A DNA stretch of 64,000 nucleotides. It comes from Dryocosmus kuriphilus (lineage: Eukaryota > Arthropoda > Insecta > Hymenoptera > Cynipidae). The translations under genes and the position numbers were made by a program. The notes under the pieces were generated by a model that worked only from the letters and a program-made list of their open reading frames with translations, was not told where the DNA came from and ran no database searches. Positions 43,836 through 56,287 of the stretch are shown piece by piece (the stretch's first letter is position 1; each line of letters opens with the position of its first letter). The DNA is taken from NCBI GenBank assembly GCA_038277395.1, contig CM076194.1:178722636-178786635 (forward strand), given 5' to 3'.

Positions 43836-44965
43836 CGGATGATTTGATGAACATTTGACTTTAAAGAAGGTTCTCAAAGCACCTACAGCTTTGACGATTA
43901 CATTCTCATTGCGACACTCGCACTTCGCGCCCTACAATTATTAGGTTCCACAGACAGGTTAAGGAGGTTTATCTGATTTGGAATTGACGAACAAATCGTC
44001 ATACAAAAATTAATATAAGTTTATTAATATGTTCAAAATCACCTAAAAAAAAATTGGTTAGTTTTGATACCTAAGAAACGAGATATTAATAAAATAATTT
44101 TTCGCGATCTAGCACGGAGTCTTATGACAATGCAGATTTTTTTGATCTTTCTAATTCAAATGCGCAACAGTTGACGAACAGTTTGCATAGCAGCTTTTAT
44201 AAATAGTAAATTGATATCTAAGGAATCGTCTGAGGGCTCGTAGAAGTCAATTATGTACCTGTAAGATACATAATTTACAAGTAATTTCTTTCAAAATGCT
44301 GTCTTTGACTAACTTAACCTACATTACGCGTGATAGCGGCAACTTCGCTGTTCTCAATATAGCGTATACTATTTAAAATTCGCATGCGTCACTAACGAAT
44401 CTACAGAAACTCTCATTTGACTTCAAAAATGTACCCGATATACCTCCTTAATATATTACATGTTGTAATGAACATTTAAAGAAATTAATAATCATGGAAC
44501 GGGTTCATACCACGTTAGCTGTGCCTGAATTCTGTGCTACGTCCGAAAAATAACGCATTTGTTTGATATTCTTCTGTTATAATATATTTAACAAATGATA
44601 AACATTTTAAACTGCTGATTTCAAATACAATAATGTTAGCTTGTTTTTACTTTTTCGTGACGGTCGAAATAAACAGCCCTGGATCGAGGTACAATTTTGT
44701 CGTAAATTTTGCACTATTATTTTAATATCTTGCTTTCATTATGTATAAAAGTTCTCTTAATTTTGAAGAAATGCATGACAAAACTTTTTTCCTAAAAACA
44801 ACTAATCTACTAAATATCATAATTATAATTTATGGGTCTCTTAAAAAAAATAATTTCATGATACTGAAAATGATTGAACTTTTTAAATTTTGCTTTGACC
44901 GAAAACTTTCTTTGATATAGTTTCTAAATCTATGTGATATCTACTAAAAATGTCAGTTGATTCGT
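43836..44965. other. No gene recognised
   Basis: AT-rich sequence without coding signal that I can support. Confidence 0.4.
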
Positions 44966-45157
44966 TTATTACTCTCCCTTACGGTGTTGAGGGCTCCGTT
45001 CCCTTTACATCCTTTCCAATTTCACTTAACCACTCTGTCATATGCTTATCTTAACCTATTATCGCTTCATTATGTACAAGTTCTTAGATTCTTAAATACT
45101 ATCTTACTATCTAGGGCTTCCGTTTCCTCTTACCATTACTATTCAAGCTTTTCCAAG

Positions 45158-47345
45158 TCACGCAAAACTAATTTTCCTTCGATTTTGGCTTTCTCCTCTC
45201 CCATAAATCCTCTCTTCCCTTTTCTTTTCTAAGCTCTTCACCCAGTTTTCCCCTTGTCCACAACCGCTCAGTATCCACCTAACACTATCTACCACGCCCT
45301 TTCCCTCTTCCTCTTCGCATATGCACCTCTCCAACACGTGCTCCCATGATTCTCTTTCATACCTACATACCCTGCACATTTTCATTTCTTCACTCATCCA
45401 GTATTTACATTCATTCATGTCTTCACCTGTTCTGAAACGTATCATCCTGGTCCACCTGCACTCATTTTTCAATGTCCCTAAATATTCTGGGACCCCTTAC
45501 ATCTTGACGAATTTATACCATTTATTATATTTTGACCCTGTAATCTTTTCCCACCTCTTCTCTTCCTGCTTCTTACTCATTTCCCCTTCAACTTCCTGCC
45601 ACTCCCTCCCCTCGTCAGACATTCTCCATTCCCTTCTAACTTGCCATCTCTCTTCCTCCCATTTTGAATGTCCCGTGTTACCTCTCCTCTCTCTATTTAT
45701 TAATTCCTGTTGGCACGCTTGTGCTATTTTGCTACCCTTACCGTTCTTAAGTTTCTCTTCTAAATTCCAGACCATTTTTCTCTGCCTTATCACCCGTTTC
45801 TCTCCCTATTTCTTCTTTCAACATATAACCTGGGCAATTCCAGCTTACTCCCATAACTCATATAATCTCTTCCTAAGCACCTCCGCGTAAATTTTATACG
45901 TTACTAGCATGATAGTGATTCCTCTATAATCTTCCACTTTTCTACCCCTACTTTTCTTTAATAATGGGAACTACCAAACCTGTTCTCCACTCCTTGGGCC
46001 AGCCTTCACCTCTCCATACTCTACTGCATGCTTCCCCGAACTCTTCTCTAATCCTTCTTCCTCCAAATTTCAACGCTTCATTCTCCATCCCATCCTCTCC
46101 TGCCGCTTTGTTTCTTTTTAACTTCTCAATTGCTTGATTCACCTCCTCTCTGGTTACCTCATTTCCTCCATCCATTCCTCCCTCCTTGCTCTTTCTGACT
46201 TCCCCCTTCACTTTTCTATCCACGCCTCCTAGCAGTTTCTTGAAGTATACCGTCCATTCATCCATATATATCTTTTCATCGATTCCTTTCCATTCGCACC
46301 TTGCTCTATTGAACACCTCCCATTCTCTTCTTTCCTTTATTGCTTTCTCTACCTCCTCCATGTATCTCGCCTTCTCCTCCTGTCTTTTCACATCTAGTAA
46401 TTTCTCGTGTTCCCTCTTTATTTTATTATATTCCTTTCTGTCTATCTCTCCTCTTCTCGAATTCATAGTATTCTCTTCTTCCATTCTTTCCTTATATTCT
46501 CTTATTTTATCAACTCCCTACTTGCCCATCTTTGCTTTCTTCCTTGTTACTCCCTCCTTCTTCCTTCCCTCTATTCTCCCATTTACACATTTCAACGTTG
46601 CAATTACCGGGAAGTGTTCTGACCCTATTTCGTTCCCTACTTCCTATCTTTCGAACAGCCTCCTTATCCTTTCCTCTGCCAGAATGTAGTCTATTACTGT
46701 TTCCCCTTTTCCTGCAAATGGAATCTCTTCTTCCTCATCCCGCTCCGAGTTCCCATTACAAATGAACCATTCTGTTCCTCCCAGAATCTTCAGCAGAGTC
46801 CTATCCTCCTGATCCACCTGTTTATGTTTCGACCTTCTCCTGGAAGTCTCACTCTCTTCATGCCATACTTCCCGTCCCTGTTCCCCTGTTCAAGCATTCA
46901 GATCGCCTTCTATAAAATCAATTCATTATCCTTTTTCGGCACCCATTTCCTAATCACACTCCAACCTTCTTCTTCTCCCCTTCTCCTGTAGATACAAATT
47001 ATCCTTATCTTTCTTCTTCCTATCTTCACCATTCTCGTCATTACTTCATGTGTTTCCTCAAATCCAATTTCTATTCTCTCTTCATCTACCAGTTCATTCT
47101 TTACTCCTGACACCATGCCCCCTTTCTTTCTTCCCTTTACCTTTTATTTCTTTGCCTCTTACATCTTCCATATATATCAGTTGGGTAACTTCCTCTTCAC
47201 CCTCCTCTAATCCTTCTCATCTACCCAGGTTTCACTCAACGTCACTACATCCCATTTCTTCACCTCTTCCCAAAATCCTTCATCTTTATTCATTAGCCCT
47301 GATACATTTCAAAACGCGACTCTCATTTCTTTTTTCCTTCCTTTC
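45158..47345 (-). pseudogene. LINE ORF2 relic: endonuclease, RT start, C-terminal zinc finger
   Basis: Near 47345-47260 the APE endonuclease start is readable (NVSGLMNKDEGFW, VVTLSETWVDE) with a TGA. 47116-46910 continues it. 46484-45948 has the RT N-terminus (VNQAIEKLKRNKAAGEDGM, WPKEWRTGLVVPI), then DYRGIT and YKIYAEVL after a break. The catalytic palm with the Y-x-DD box is absent. 45472-45158 has the C-terminal CRVC-x8-H-x4-C finger (CRVCRYERESWEHVLERC). An internal deletion therefore joins the RT fingers to the C-terminus. Confidence 0.7.
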
Positions 47346-47633
47346 TCCCTTCTTTCTCTTTTTTGCGCCCCCTCCCTATTTTTGTGGAAACCCCGTCGCT
47401 CCGCCTTCTGGTCCTTCTTTCCTTTCATACTCTACTGTTTCCATTATCTCCTCGCTTCTACCACTAGCCTTTGTTTCTTTCCCTCATCGCCATGTACCCT
47501 CCCTATACACTTCACACAATTTTTCTTTCTCTTCATCCCATATCCACACATTACCGTTTACCCACATCCTGCCTTTCCCTATCCATACCGTGTTCCCTTT
47601 CATTCTTTCAATCCATGCTCTCTGTTTCCTTAT

Positions 47634-48570
47634 TCACTTTATTCTTCTTTCATTCCACGTCATATCCTCCTCTATCCTTTCTTCCCTCCCCTTTAAAGCT
47701 TTCCTTTTTCTCATAATATCATCTTTTTTTTCCTCACTTCTCACTTTCACTATGTATACGCTCGGTTTACCTTTATTCTTCCTGCCCACTCCATTTACCT
47801 CTTCCACATGCACTTTTGTCCCAATTTCCCCTATCAACCTTTCCACTTCTTCTCTTCCTGATTCACTATCCACTTTCATTCCTCTAATCACTATATTTCT
47901 ACTACGTTTCGTCTTGTGTTCCATTTCCATTTTCTTTTGTAATTCTTTCCATCTCATTCACTCATTCTTTGCTTTTTCCCGATATTCTCCAACTGTTTCC
48001 AAACCTTATCTTTTTCTTGACGCCACACCAGATCCCATTCTTCCCACTTTTCTCTAAATTTCCTCATTTCCTCCCAGACCTCATCCCCTCTCTTTTACAT
48101 GGCATTCAGACTGTGGTTCGTTTCCACTCTAAACCCTTTAATGAGACTTTCCAGATTCTCTAGATCGACTTTCCCTTTTGCCTTATTCCTCTTCGGTGGA
48201 GACTTTTTCTTAAGCTTTTTCCGCAATTTCTCTTCTCCCTGTTCATTCCCCTCTTCGTCCCTTGATCCTTTACTATCATCCGTCTTGTCCCCCTCATCGC
48301 TTTTATTTGTTATCTCTCCTCCCTGTCTCCACTTGATAAAAAGTTGTCTCGATCCTAAACTGCTAGATCTCGATCTACTAAGCAGTTCCCGATTTGACGG
48401 TCTACCTCGAGTTCTTCTGTCGGCTAGTCCCCCTTCCTTCTCACCCCTCAAAAAGTTTCCCGGCGTAGTAAACTACATCTCTCCATCATCAGTACTATCC
48501 CCGGCATCACCCTTACCCCTCCCTGTTTCGCCGGCCACAGTGAGCTCATTGGGCTCCTCATTTTAAACAT
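47634..48570 (-). pseudogene. LINE ORF1 protein relic
   Basis: 48451-48095 is Ser/Arg- and Lys-rich (SRSRSSSLGSR, KKLKKKSPPKR). The later frame 47957-47634 has the KRSRNIVIRGMKVDSESG segment, resembling the RRM-like domain start of LINE ORF1 proteins, followed by a helical basic end. A TAG precedes the second Met and at least one frame change separates the two halves. RNA-binding role in the family; dead here. Confidence 0.6.
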
Positions 48571-50219
48571 GCTACCATAAACTTTAACAAAAATTTCTAA
48601 AAATCATAGGAATTTTTTTTTTAATTCTCAAAATGCTCTAAATTAAAAAATTTTGGTTTAATTAAGCTGGTTCACGAACTTGACCTTAATTTTGAGATCC
48701 TAAAAAAGTTTATTGAAGGCTGATTCGATTTGACAAATCCTTTAAAAGTTAGAATGGCAACAAAATTCAGGTAACTACGCAGACATGCAGACATACAGAC
48801 AGATAGAAATCGACAAAATTGTATTATTTTTGGACTCTGTGAGTCCTGAAGTGTAAAGATTCGATAAAAACTCGAGATCGAAAATTTGGACGATTCAATT
48901 ATATCCCCATGAATGAGAATGTAATAAAATAAGGCCAATCCTAATGGGCATGTACCAGACTATCACGTCACTAAATCTGTTACACGAACTTACTCGTAAA
49001 CTAATAACTCGAATGAATTTTCCATACTAGACAGACGTTTGGCTTACTTTTGTTTACGTTTATCTGGTATGGAAAATTCATTCGAGTTATTGGTTTATAA
49101 ATTTGTTTAAAAAGCTGCTCACCTTACAACTGACCAATACAACGTTTTAAAAAAAATGAAAGAATATATTTAAACATGAAGATGATTGGATTGGTAATAA
49201 CAATATCTTCTTTGTCACTGATTCGACTAACGAGTAACACTAGCCAACTGTCGCTCAACAATTTAAATGAAACTTTGCACATTTATGGAAACTAAAAAAT
49301 ATTGAACCTCTGCTTTTTTATTTTCCCGAAATACGCTTTTTAGGGGTACAAACCATCCCTAAAACATGCTAAAAGCGAGAATCACCGTAAATGAAATTTT
49401 TTAAAAATACCACATCCTCGAGTCTTCTAGGGATAAAAAACCACGCTTTTAAAATATACAATTATTTTACATTAGTAGTATAGGACCACTAACGTCAGTC
49501 TCCCCCTCCACTTTTCATCTTCCCTCCTTGCCGCACTTTGGCGCCTACCCGCACCCGCATGTTGGCCTTACGTCATCGATGCACCCTAGACCATCAGTGT
49601 AGATATTCATTAGTGAGATGGACACCAGACACGCCCCCTGCATGTGTTATTTTTGGGGTGATATGGCTGAAATGAATCTGCAACTGCCTTCTGGGCTACT
49701 GAATACAGACAGCGAATGTTTTTTAATGAGATTCGTAGATATTCTTAGGCTGTATCTTTAAGTTTCGGCAAGATTTTGACTTAATAGTTATTTTCTTTCA
49801 GAAGTGGATTTTCTTGATTGTTTGCAGATTAATTGATTGCTTCCTGAAACTGAAAGGATATAGAATGTTTTTTTTTTACCTAAAAAATTATAATTTTTTT
49901 TTCGAAAATATCAAACTCTCTTATGTATACTTAAAATCTAGTTAGGATAGGATAATGAAAGTCACATATTAAAATACAATTTAAAAAAAATATTTATTAT
50001 GTGTTGAAAATTTCAAAGTAGAATGTTTTTATTACATTTTTTCACTTATTTTAACTTACTAGTTGAATGTGATTCTTTTTAGAATATTTGTTCGTACACA
50101 GGTCGTCAGGTAGGTCGATAAAATACCACAAATCTCACAATATATAATATCAAGATAATAATCATTAAATTTGGAGGATAAGTGTGATTGAACAACATCT
50201 TGGAAAAAATAGCCTGTTC
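48571..50219. other. No gene recognised; contains a hairpin
   Basis: Mostly AT-rich. 48770-48805 has GCAGACATGCAGACATACAG-type repeats. A 29-bp inverted pair lies at 48999-49030 and 49068-49100 (AATAACTCGAATGAATTTTC and its inverse). 49490-49590 is a GC-richer stretch with no coding signal I can support. Confidence 0.5.
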
Positions 50220-50923
50220 TTTGTTGACTAAATTAAAAATAAATGGCTCAGATGCCTCAGGTATTTTGCAGAATTGCAGTGATTAGTTAGTAATGTTACA
50301 ACTTCAGACACGCAATTTTCGGTTAAGCCACATACGGCTTTTAACATACCAAGATATTTTCCGCACATAGAGTCATTTTTTTTTTAAACCAATAAAAATG
50401 GTTTTCTGTATCGCAACAGTAGGTACATACACTTTTTTTTTTTTTTTTTTTTCACAAGTATTTTCACCAATTTCACATTCTACAACAGGTTCAGGTAAGC
50501 GGTAGAAAAGGTAGTCATTCATCTCGAGGGGTTGAGGGTATTCTGACGAGAAGACGTTTGCTTGTCCTTTTCGAAACATTCATCGATGATATCAAGCTGT
50601 TGTAGGATCTTAAACCACGTTGATACCCCAAAGGTGATTCCTTGCAGTTTCTTAGTTACAATTTTGATTAGTTCGAAACTTCAATCGGTCTGTAACTCCA
50701 GGCCAATAACCATACTTTTACTACAAGAGTTATTGAGAGCGTACAGGGTGGTTAATGTGAGATGGTTGGTTGTCCTGCGAGAAAGCTCGACTTCTATCAT
50801 ATGAGCTCTCTTTCTTTTATTGATTGAAAAATCAGAAGTATTATCACTATCATTTTTACTAGAATTTCTGGTGATAATATTTTCAGTAGTCGAGCATGTC
50901 GAGTTTATCATATTTGGAGACAT
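50220..50923 (-). pseudogene. Unrecognised protein pseudogene (~230 codons)
   Basis: Minus strand from ATG 50923: Ser/Asn-rich start (MSPNMINSTCSTTENII), basic KRKRAH, then a conserved-looking segment (TTNHLTLTTLYALNN, KSMVIGLELQTD), a TGA, a continuation in the same frame (IKIVTKKLQGITFGVSTWFK), a frame change near 50540, YLFYRLPEPVVECEIGENTC, a Lys run from the A/T homopolymer (50432-50452), VYVPTVAIQKTIF, and further frame to about 50220. Not a family I can name. Its place beside the DNA polymerase gene suggests a Polinton accessory gene, by inference only. Confidence 0.5.
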
Positions 50924-51832
50924 TATATACTTGATGCTTTCAAAGATACGGAGGAACTAATAAGCAGAAAACCGTAGACGTGGCTTATGCATCAAAAGGA
51001 ACTGATCTAAGGTGGTTGGTGGGGGGTTAAAACTAGTCTAAATATACTTTATAAAGCTTTCTTGGATTAAGATAGGTTTTTAATATAGAAGGGTAGAAAT
51101 ACACAGAAGTAGGTTTATTTTGTAAAAAAGGGTGGGGGGAGATCAGATTTCAAGATAGCTAGTGAGGGTAGAGGGGATAAGACTAGTTAAAACATGTTTT
51201 AAACAGGTTTATACGTGTATGCAACATTTTAAGTATACTCTGAGTATAGATTATTAAAAAGAAGCTTACTGATTTACTTTAGTGAAATATTTTGTTTTTT
51301 ACTAATTAGCAGTTATGTTAAATAATTAAATTAGTAATTGTATTAATTGAGATGCAAGATTACAAAAAAGTGATTGAGATATAATACTAAATTAAAGTAC
51401 GTGACCTCGCAAATTCAAAATTATGGTGAATATTATGAAATAAACAAAACTTGTTTGTACATTTTGATTTTAATATTAATTTCCAAATAATTAAAATAAT
51501 GTTTAAAGGAACCTTTTAAGAGTAGTTGGGGGTTGACGATATTTAGAAAGAGACGGGATGAAGATATGTAGAAATAGAGGGGGTGGGCCTCATTTTCTTA
51601 GGGTCTTTGGAGGGACCAGTTTTTCCTTGAGAAAATTAGTCTATTTCCAGTCTTTGCTTACGCAACACGGTCTTTCAACTATCTGAAATAGTATTTCAAA
51701 GTGTGCGAAGTGGTATTTTCTGAACTTATATTTTGTGCAAAGGGATTGCAGTGCAGCTGTGATTTTAGAAAGTGAATTTTGTTTGGAAACGTTAAGGAGT
51801 CTCTCTCTCGCTGTTTCCCTGCATCACTAACG
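50924..51832. other. Upstream region of the polymerase gene; no gene recognised
   Basis: Between the minus-strand pseudogene and the plus-strand gene start at 51833, so it could hold a divergent promoter. Contains G-rich blocks with a GGGGTTAAAACTAGTCTAAA-like motif near 51027 and a diverged relative near 51175. Confidence 0.35.
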
Positions 51833-51881
51833 ATGAAGCACAGACTAGCGTGCATGATAGAAGAAGCAAAAGAGACATTAG
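51833..51881 (+). pseudogene. Possible first exon of the Polinton-type gene
   Basis: ATG at 51833 opens a short frame MKHRLACMIEEAKETL, ended by a GTAAGG splice-donor match at 51882. A CT-rich stretch and TTTTGTTTTGTAG at 52052 provide an acceptor 171 bases on. The reading frame continues across, then degenerates. Confidence 0.4.
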
Positions 51882-52052
51882 GTAAGGAAAAATAATATAG
51901 TGTATTAAATTTTTATTATTCACCTTTTTATATAAGTTTTTCATTTGTCTTCAAATTTATTTGCGAAATTTAGAAAGTAAATATTTTGAACATAAAGAAA
52001 AGCTTATTGTTTGATATTCGAGTATTAAATCCATCTCTCTTTTGTTTTGTAG

Positions 52053-52708
52053 AATCATGCATCACCAAGAAGCACCGTCCATTCTGCACACGCACGGTGG
52101 GCCCTCAAAAAAGAGGAAAAATGAAAAAAAATGTGTTAATAATAAGCAAATAAATAATACGATTATTTTAAGCGATAAAGATGCAGACACCATTTCTATG
52201 TCGCAAGAGTAGAAAGCTCAAGCTGAGTAAAAGAAACAAGGGGTTCGTACCCTCAAGCGCAAACAGGAGGAAAGAAAAGTGAATCGAGACCCTCGTATAA
52301 AAAAAATGTGAAAGCCTGTAACCCTGAGGCCCGACATTGAGATAATGGAGAAGACGATAATTCTCAATAGTGACGACGATGAGGTTCCTATTGAGGAGTA
52401 AAATAAAAAAAACAACAACAGTAACAACAATAGAATATGCAGGTCGAGGAGAAGAAGAAGGATTCCAGTGCAAAGATTAGGGAGGAACCTAAGAACTTAC
52501 AGAGACCTGTGCGGGTTCGAAGAGCGCAGGAAATCGCAAATAGACGAGCTGGGGCTAAACAAATACGCCTGAGAAAAATTGAAGAGCAACTTCAAAATAT
52601 CAATGCTCAGGATACTGCAAAAAGCAGGGAAGTTGTCGAGAGGAAAAGAGAAGAGCAGCTGAAGCTGAACAGGGATGTTGCTAGAAAGAGTGAGCATGAC
52701 TCAAGACG
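52053..52708 (+). pseudogene. Possible second exon: basic, coiled-coil segment
   Basis: Frames with several stops include two Ile/Leu-plus-acidic stretches (TIILSDKDAD and TIILNSDDDE), and then a 92-codon open frame at 52437-52715 that is strongly helical and charged (AQEIANRRAGAKQIRLRKIE, REVVERKREEQLKLN). A GTAAGG donor match lies at its end (about 52710). The stretches resemble SUMO-interaction motifs, but that is speculation. Likely a decayed N-terminal region of the gene that continues at 54200 and 57212. Confidence 0.4.
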
Positions 52709-52754
52709 TACGTAAGGGTTTGGATGCGTACGTCGATTTGAAAAATAATGCCTT

Positions 52755-54172
52755 TGCTGGTCAAAAAATATAAAAAAGCGGGAAATGTTTTTAATCCACT
52801 TCATGCATCCCAAATAAGTGTTGTATGCGTTTGCGATGGTTTCTGAGCTGTGCTAAGCTTGTGAGGGACAAAAAACCACGCCATTTTGGCACTTTTTTCA
52901 GTTTTTCACTTAAAACTAGAAAACGGCACATTCGACAGAAAATTTTATGCTGATCAAAATTTAGGTGCATAACATTTCGCCTCGAATGACTACTATAAAG
53001 TAAACATTGGGTTTGCCGTTTTGCCATAATCGATCGTCAAAGATGGGAAATTTTTACCAACTTGCCTGAAAAGTGGGTTATGCTCATGTTTCAACGCCTG
53101 TATCCTAAGAACGGCGACTCTAAATAAATAATTTAAGTAATAGAAGTTGTAGAACAGCAAATTCTGTGTAAGAGGGAGTCCTAAATTTTCAAATTGGCTC
53201 ATTCTGATGCAGAGATACAAATAAAATGCCGAAATTAGTAGTAGCGCTAAATGCCCATTAAGACTGTTTTTGTGTAGCCAAATGACTTGTTTACTTACCT
53301 GGTTACCTGTATTTATTAGTTAACTGAAAAAATGCTATTCCGTTATTTTATTTTGTATCATTTAAATTATTTAATATTTATATTTTTGAATAGGTACCTA
53401 CCTAGTTACATTATTAATCATGCTACACACCAATTAAGTACTACCTACTACTACTTCAGATTTCCTGCTGTTTGCAATTTAATGTTATGACCATTTATTT
53501 TAATCTTACTAATGAAAGTAAAAAGTAGTGCGCTCGCGGACCCGCTGACAGAAGCTATGCTTCTTTCGCATTATCGAATGACGTATAAAAAATTTCAAAA
53601 TTTTTCAAAAATTTTCCAGATTTTCAAAATTTAAAAATTTTCAAAATTTTTTAAAACTTCTAAAATTTTCAAAAAATTTCCACAAAATTAAAAAAATTTT
53701 TGAAGCTTCTAAAATTTTCAAAAATTTCCAAAAAATCCTAAATTTTCAAAAATTTTCAAAATTTCAAATATTTTCAAAAATCTCTAAATTTTAAATTTAG
53801 TGTCTCTGCATCAGAATGAGCAAAGTTGAGAAATTAGGACCCCTCCTTACACAGATTTTTGATGCTCTACAACTTTCATTCCTTTAAATTCCATTTAGAG
53901 TAGCCGTTCTTAGAATACAGGCGTTAAAACAAGAACATAATGCACTTTTCGGGCAAGTTGGTAAAAATTACGATCTTTGAAAATCGATTGTGCCTAAACG
54001 GTCGTTTTCTAGTTATAAGCGAAAAACTGAAAAAAGTGCACAAATTTCGTGGTTTTTGGCCCTCAAAAGTTTAGCACAGCTCAGAAACCGTCGCAAACTC
54101 ATAAAACACTTATTTGGGATGCCTAAAGTGGATTAAAAATATTTCCAGCTTTGTTATATTTTTTGACCAGCA
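52755..54172. mobile_element. Palindromic MITE (1418 bp)
   Basis: Ends TGCTGGTCAAAAAATATAA and its inverse. Arms of ~400 bp pair (for example AAATAAGTGTTGTATGCGTTTGCGA near 52815 with its inverse near 54095, and ATTCTGATGCAGAGA at 53203 with its inverse at 53805). The centre includes a low-complexity AAATTTTC tract. No coding capacity. It lies between candidate exons of the polymerase gene. Confidence 0.75.
53590..53795. repeat. Low-complexity AAATTTTC-type tract
   Basis: Irregular runs of AAATTTTC/TTCAAAATTT over about 200 bases in the centre of the MITE. Confidence 0.85.
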
Positions 54173-54308
54173 CGGTCTTTTTTGGGGCTAATTTGCCTGG
54201 GCTATAACGATTGCTTGGCGAGTAAAAACAAGGCCATGATGGAAGAGGACTCGAGCTTCCACGAGTTGATGGCTGAAGTTCTGGATATGGAGGAGCAAAA
54301 ATTTAAAG
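54173..54308 (+). pseudogene. Exon of the Polinton-type polymerase gene
   Basis: Open frame encoding SFLGLICLGYNDCLASKNKA and then the acidic MMEEDSSFHELMAEVLDMEE. It is ended by the donor AAAG/GTAATATT at 54309. The frame joins that of the exon at 57212 across the intron without a shift. The acceptor side is unclear because the MITE abuts it. Confidence 0.55.
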
Positions 54309-54831
54309 GTAATATTACCATATTAAATATAAAATATTAAAAAAGATGTTTAATACATTTATGAAAACTTAATTCATTCTTAAGTTGAAATTTATTGAAT
54401 ATAAAAAAAATCTAGTCGATTAAATTTGAACCAATCTAAATGTATTTTTAAATTATTTAAATTATTTTTAATTATTTTATCTGTGTGTTCGTTTATTTAT
54501 TTATACTCTCTCCCTTACGGGTATGAGAGTCTTTACATAACCATCACATCTTTACTTTCCAGCGCAGATTTTACAAATACTTATTCCTACCTTATCCTAT
54601 ATGTACATAACTTCTTAATCTCTAATCTAAATCTACGCACTGCCGCTCAAGACCTTGGGCTTCCGTTTCCTCTCGCCATTTCCATTCTATTGATGGTATA
54701 TTAATCCGCGACTCTACTGACTTTTCTTTTGCCTCTATACGAATCATTTTGGCTCTTCTCTACCCTGTAAGACCTGCTCTTTCTCTCAGCTTTTCCAATT
54801 TCTTCATCCGTCCCCAGCACATTCCAAAAAA

Positions 54832-56287
54832 CTACTTTAATCCCCTTTTCGCACTCTCTTTCCCTTCTCCCCACATTCTTCCACTTATCTCGTTCGCAAA
54901 CCGCGGCGCTTCTACTCTGCTCTTAGTCACCTCTGCTCCCCTTCGATCTTGAGACCGCTCACCTATTTTCAACTCCTCTCTCTCTTCGTCCCATATCCAC
55001 ACCGTCTCATTCACCCACAACATGTCTCTCTTAAACCAAACTCTATTCCCTTTTCTCCTCTCCTCCCAAGCCCTCTGTCCTATTAGCCATCTTTTCTTTC
55101 TCTCCCTCCATGCCATATCTTCATCAATTCTTTCTTTTCTTCCCCTAAGCACCTTCTTTTTCCTCATTACCTCTCTCCTCTCCACTTCACTTCTCAGATT
55201 GACTACGCACATCCTCGCTTTTCCTCCTGTCTTGTTGCCCACCCCCTTTATCTCCTGCACCCTGACATTTGCCCCTATGTCGGTCAAAAGTTTCTCTACC
55301 TCCTTCTTTCCCGTTTCGCTTTCTACTTGCAATCCTTTTATAACGACATTTCTCCTTGAATCCTCAAAATAGTCTTTCGCAAGTGTAGGTCAAATAATAT
55401 AACAAAACCAAATTTTGAGTCTGTGAAACGTTTCGGCGCCTCTGGTTTGGGCCCTCTTCAGTCAATTTTTATTGTCTATACAAGATAAATATAAATAATG
55501 AGAAAACGAAGAATTTAAAAAATGACAAGGAAAGTCCTTGTCATTTTTTAAATTCTTCGTTTTCTCATTATTTATATTTATCTTGTATAGACAATAAAAA
55601 TTGACTGAAGAGGGCCCAAACCAGAGGCGCCGAAACGTTTCACAGACTCAAAATTTGGTTTTGTTATATTATTTGACCTACACTTGCGAAAGACTATTTT
55701 GAGGATTCAACCTATACTTGAGGTCAAGACTATTGATATTTACTAAGACATTTCTCCTTTTCTTTTCCCTTTCAAACCCCTCCATTTTCCTTTCTAACCC
55801 ACGTACTCTACTTTTCATTCTCTCATGCTCCTCTCTCAAGTTCACATCTCCCTCTTCCCCGTCCCCTCTATCTATTTCCTCACGATTCTCTGGACGTCCA
55901 GCTCTGTATTCTAAGTTACGTACCCTCCCTTCTACCTGCCTTATCACCTTTCTCCCCTCTTCCTGCTTTTTTCTCTGTCCCTCCTCCATTCTGTCTAATT
56001 TTTGCCATACATTTTCTTTCTCTTTCTTCCAGCACTTTTCCCATTTCTCTTTTATCTTTATGACCATCCCCTCTGTTCCCCTCCCATGTTTCTTTTTCTT
56101 CCGCTATCTCTCTACTCACTACCTTCTCTAACTCTCGGAACATATTTTCCATTGTGTCTTTTGTCTTATCTAATGCCTTATCCATGTCCTTACTTGACTC
56201 TAACATCTTATCAATCGACTTACCAAACTCTAACCTCTCTGCGTCGCCCCCACTAGCCCCGCCTGCCCGGCTCGCCGCTTCACTCAT
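54832..56287 (-). pseudogene. LINE copy 2 ORF1, interrupted by a hairpin insertion
   Basis: 56287-55916 encodes a Ser/Ala/Gly start and a long helical region. 56067-55760 is a strong coiled coil (QVEGRVRNLEYRAGR, MKSRVRGLERKMEGFEREKKR). 55332-54832 is the RNA-binding half (MQVESETGKKEVEKLL, WLIGQRAWEERRKGNRVWFK). The 389-bp insertion at 55358-55746 separates the two halves, with the coding sequence RRNV duplicated on either side by the target duplication. A frame change at about 56,000 is also present. Confidence 0.65.
55345..55759. mobile_element. Perfect hairpin insertion with 13-bp target duplication
   Basis: GACATTTCTCCTT at 55345-55357 and 55747-55759 flank the insertion (55358-55746). 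Its main part (55356-55710) is an uninterrupted inverted repeat: 176-bp arms (55356-55531 and 55535-55710), 3-base loop AAG, no mismatch found by eye. A 36-base asymmetric tail (55711-55746) follows, which is a diverged direct repeat of the arm start. Confidence 0.85.

Larger units (their letters stand above)
44966..48570 (-). mobile_element. Degenerate APE-type LINE, copy 1
   Basis: Minus strand, 5' to 3': ORF1 (48570-47634), endonuclease start (47340 downwards), RT fragments (46484-45835), C-terminal zinc finger (45472-45158), then a 3' end whose plus-strand sequence TTTATTACTCTCCCTTACGG matches copy 2 at 54491. Strong purine bias on the coding strand. The RT palm is missing and many stops are present. 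Confidence 0.75.

Noticed and set aside
47050..48057. 335-codon plus-strand frame rich in Phe, Ser, Leu and Pro
   Set aside because: Antisense of the purine-rich LINE coding strand; low-complexity shadow.
50432..50452. Poly-T run as a LINE poly(A) tail
   Set aside because: It lies within a readable frame of the pseudogene at 50220-50923, with no flanking target duplication.
52053..52470. SUMO-interaction motifs (TIILSDKDAD, TIILNSDDDE) as a functional claim
   Set aside because: The host frame is broken by several stops, and short Ile/Leu-acidic motifs occur by chance.
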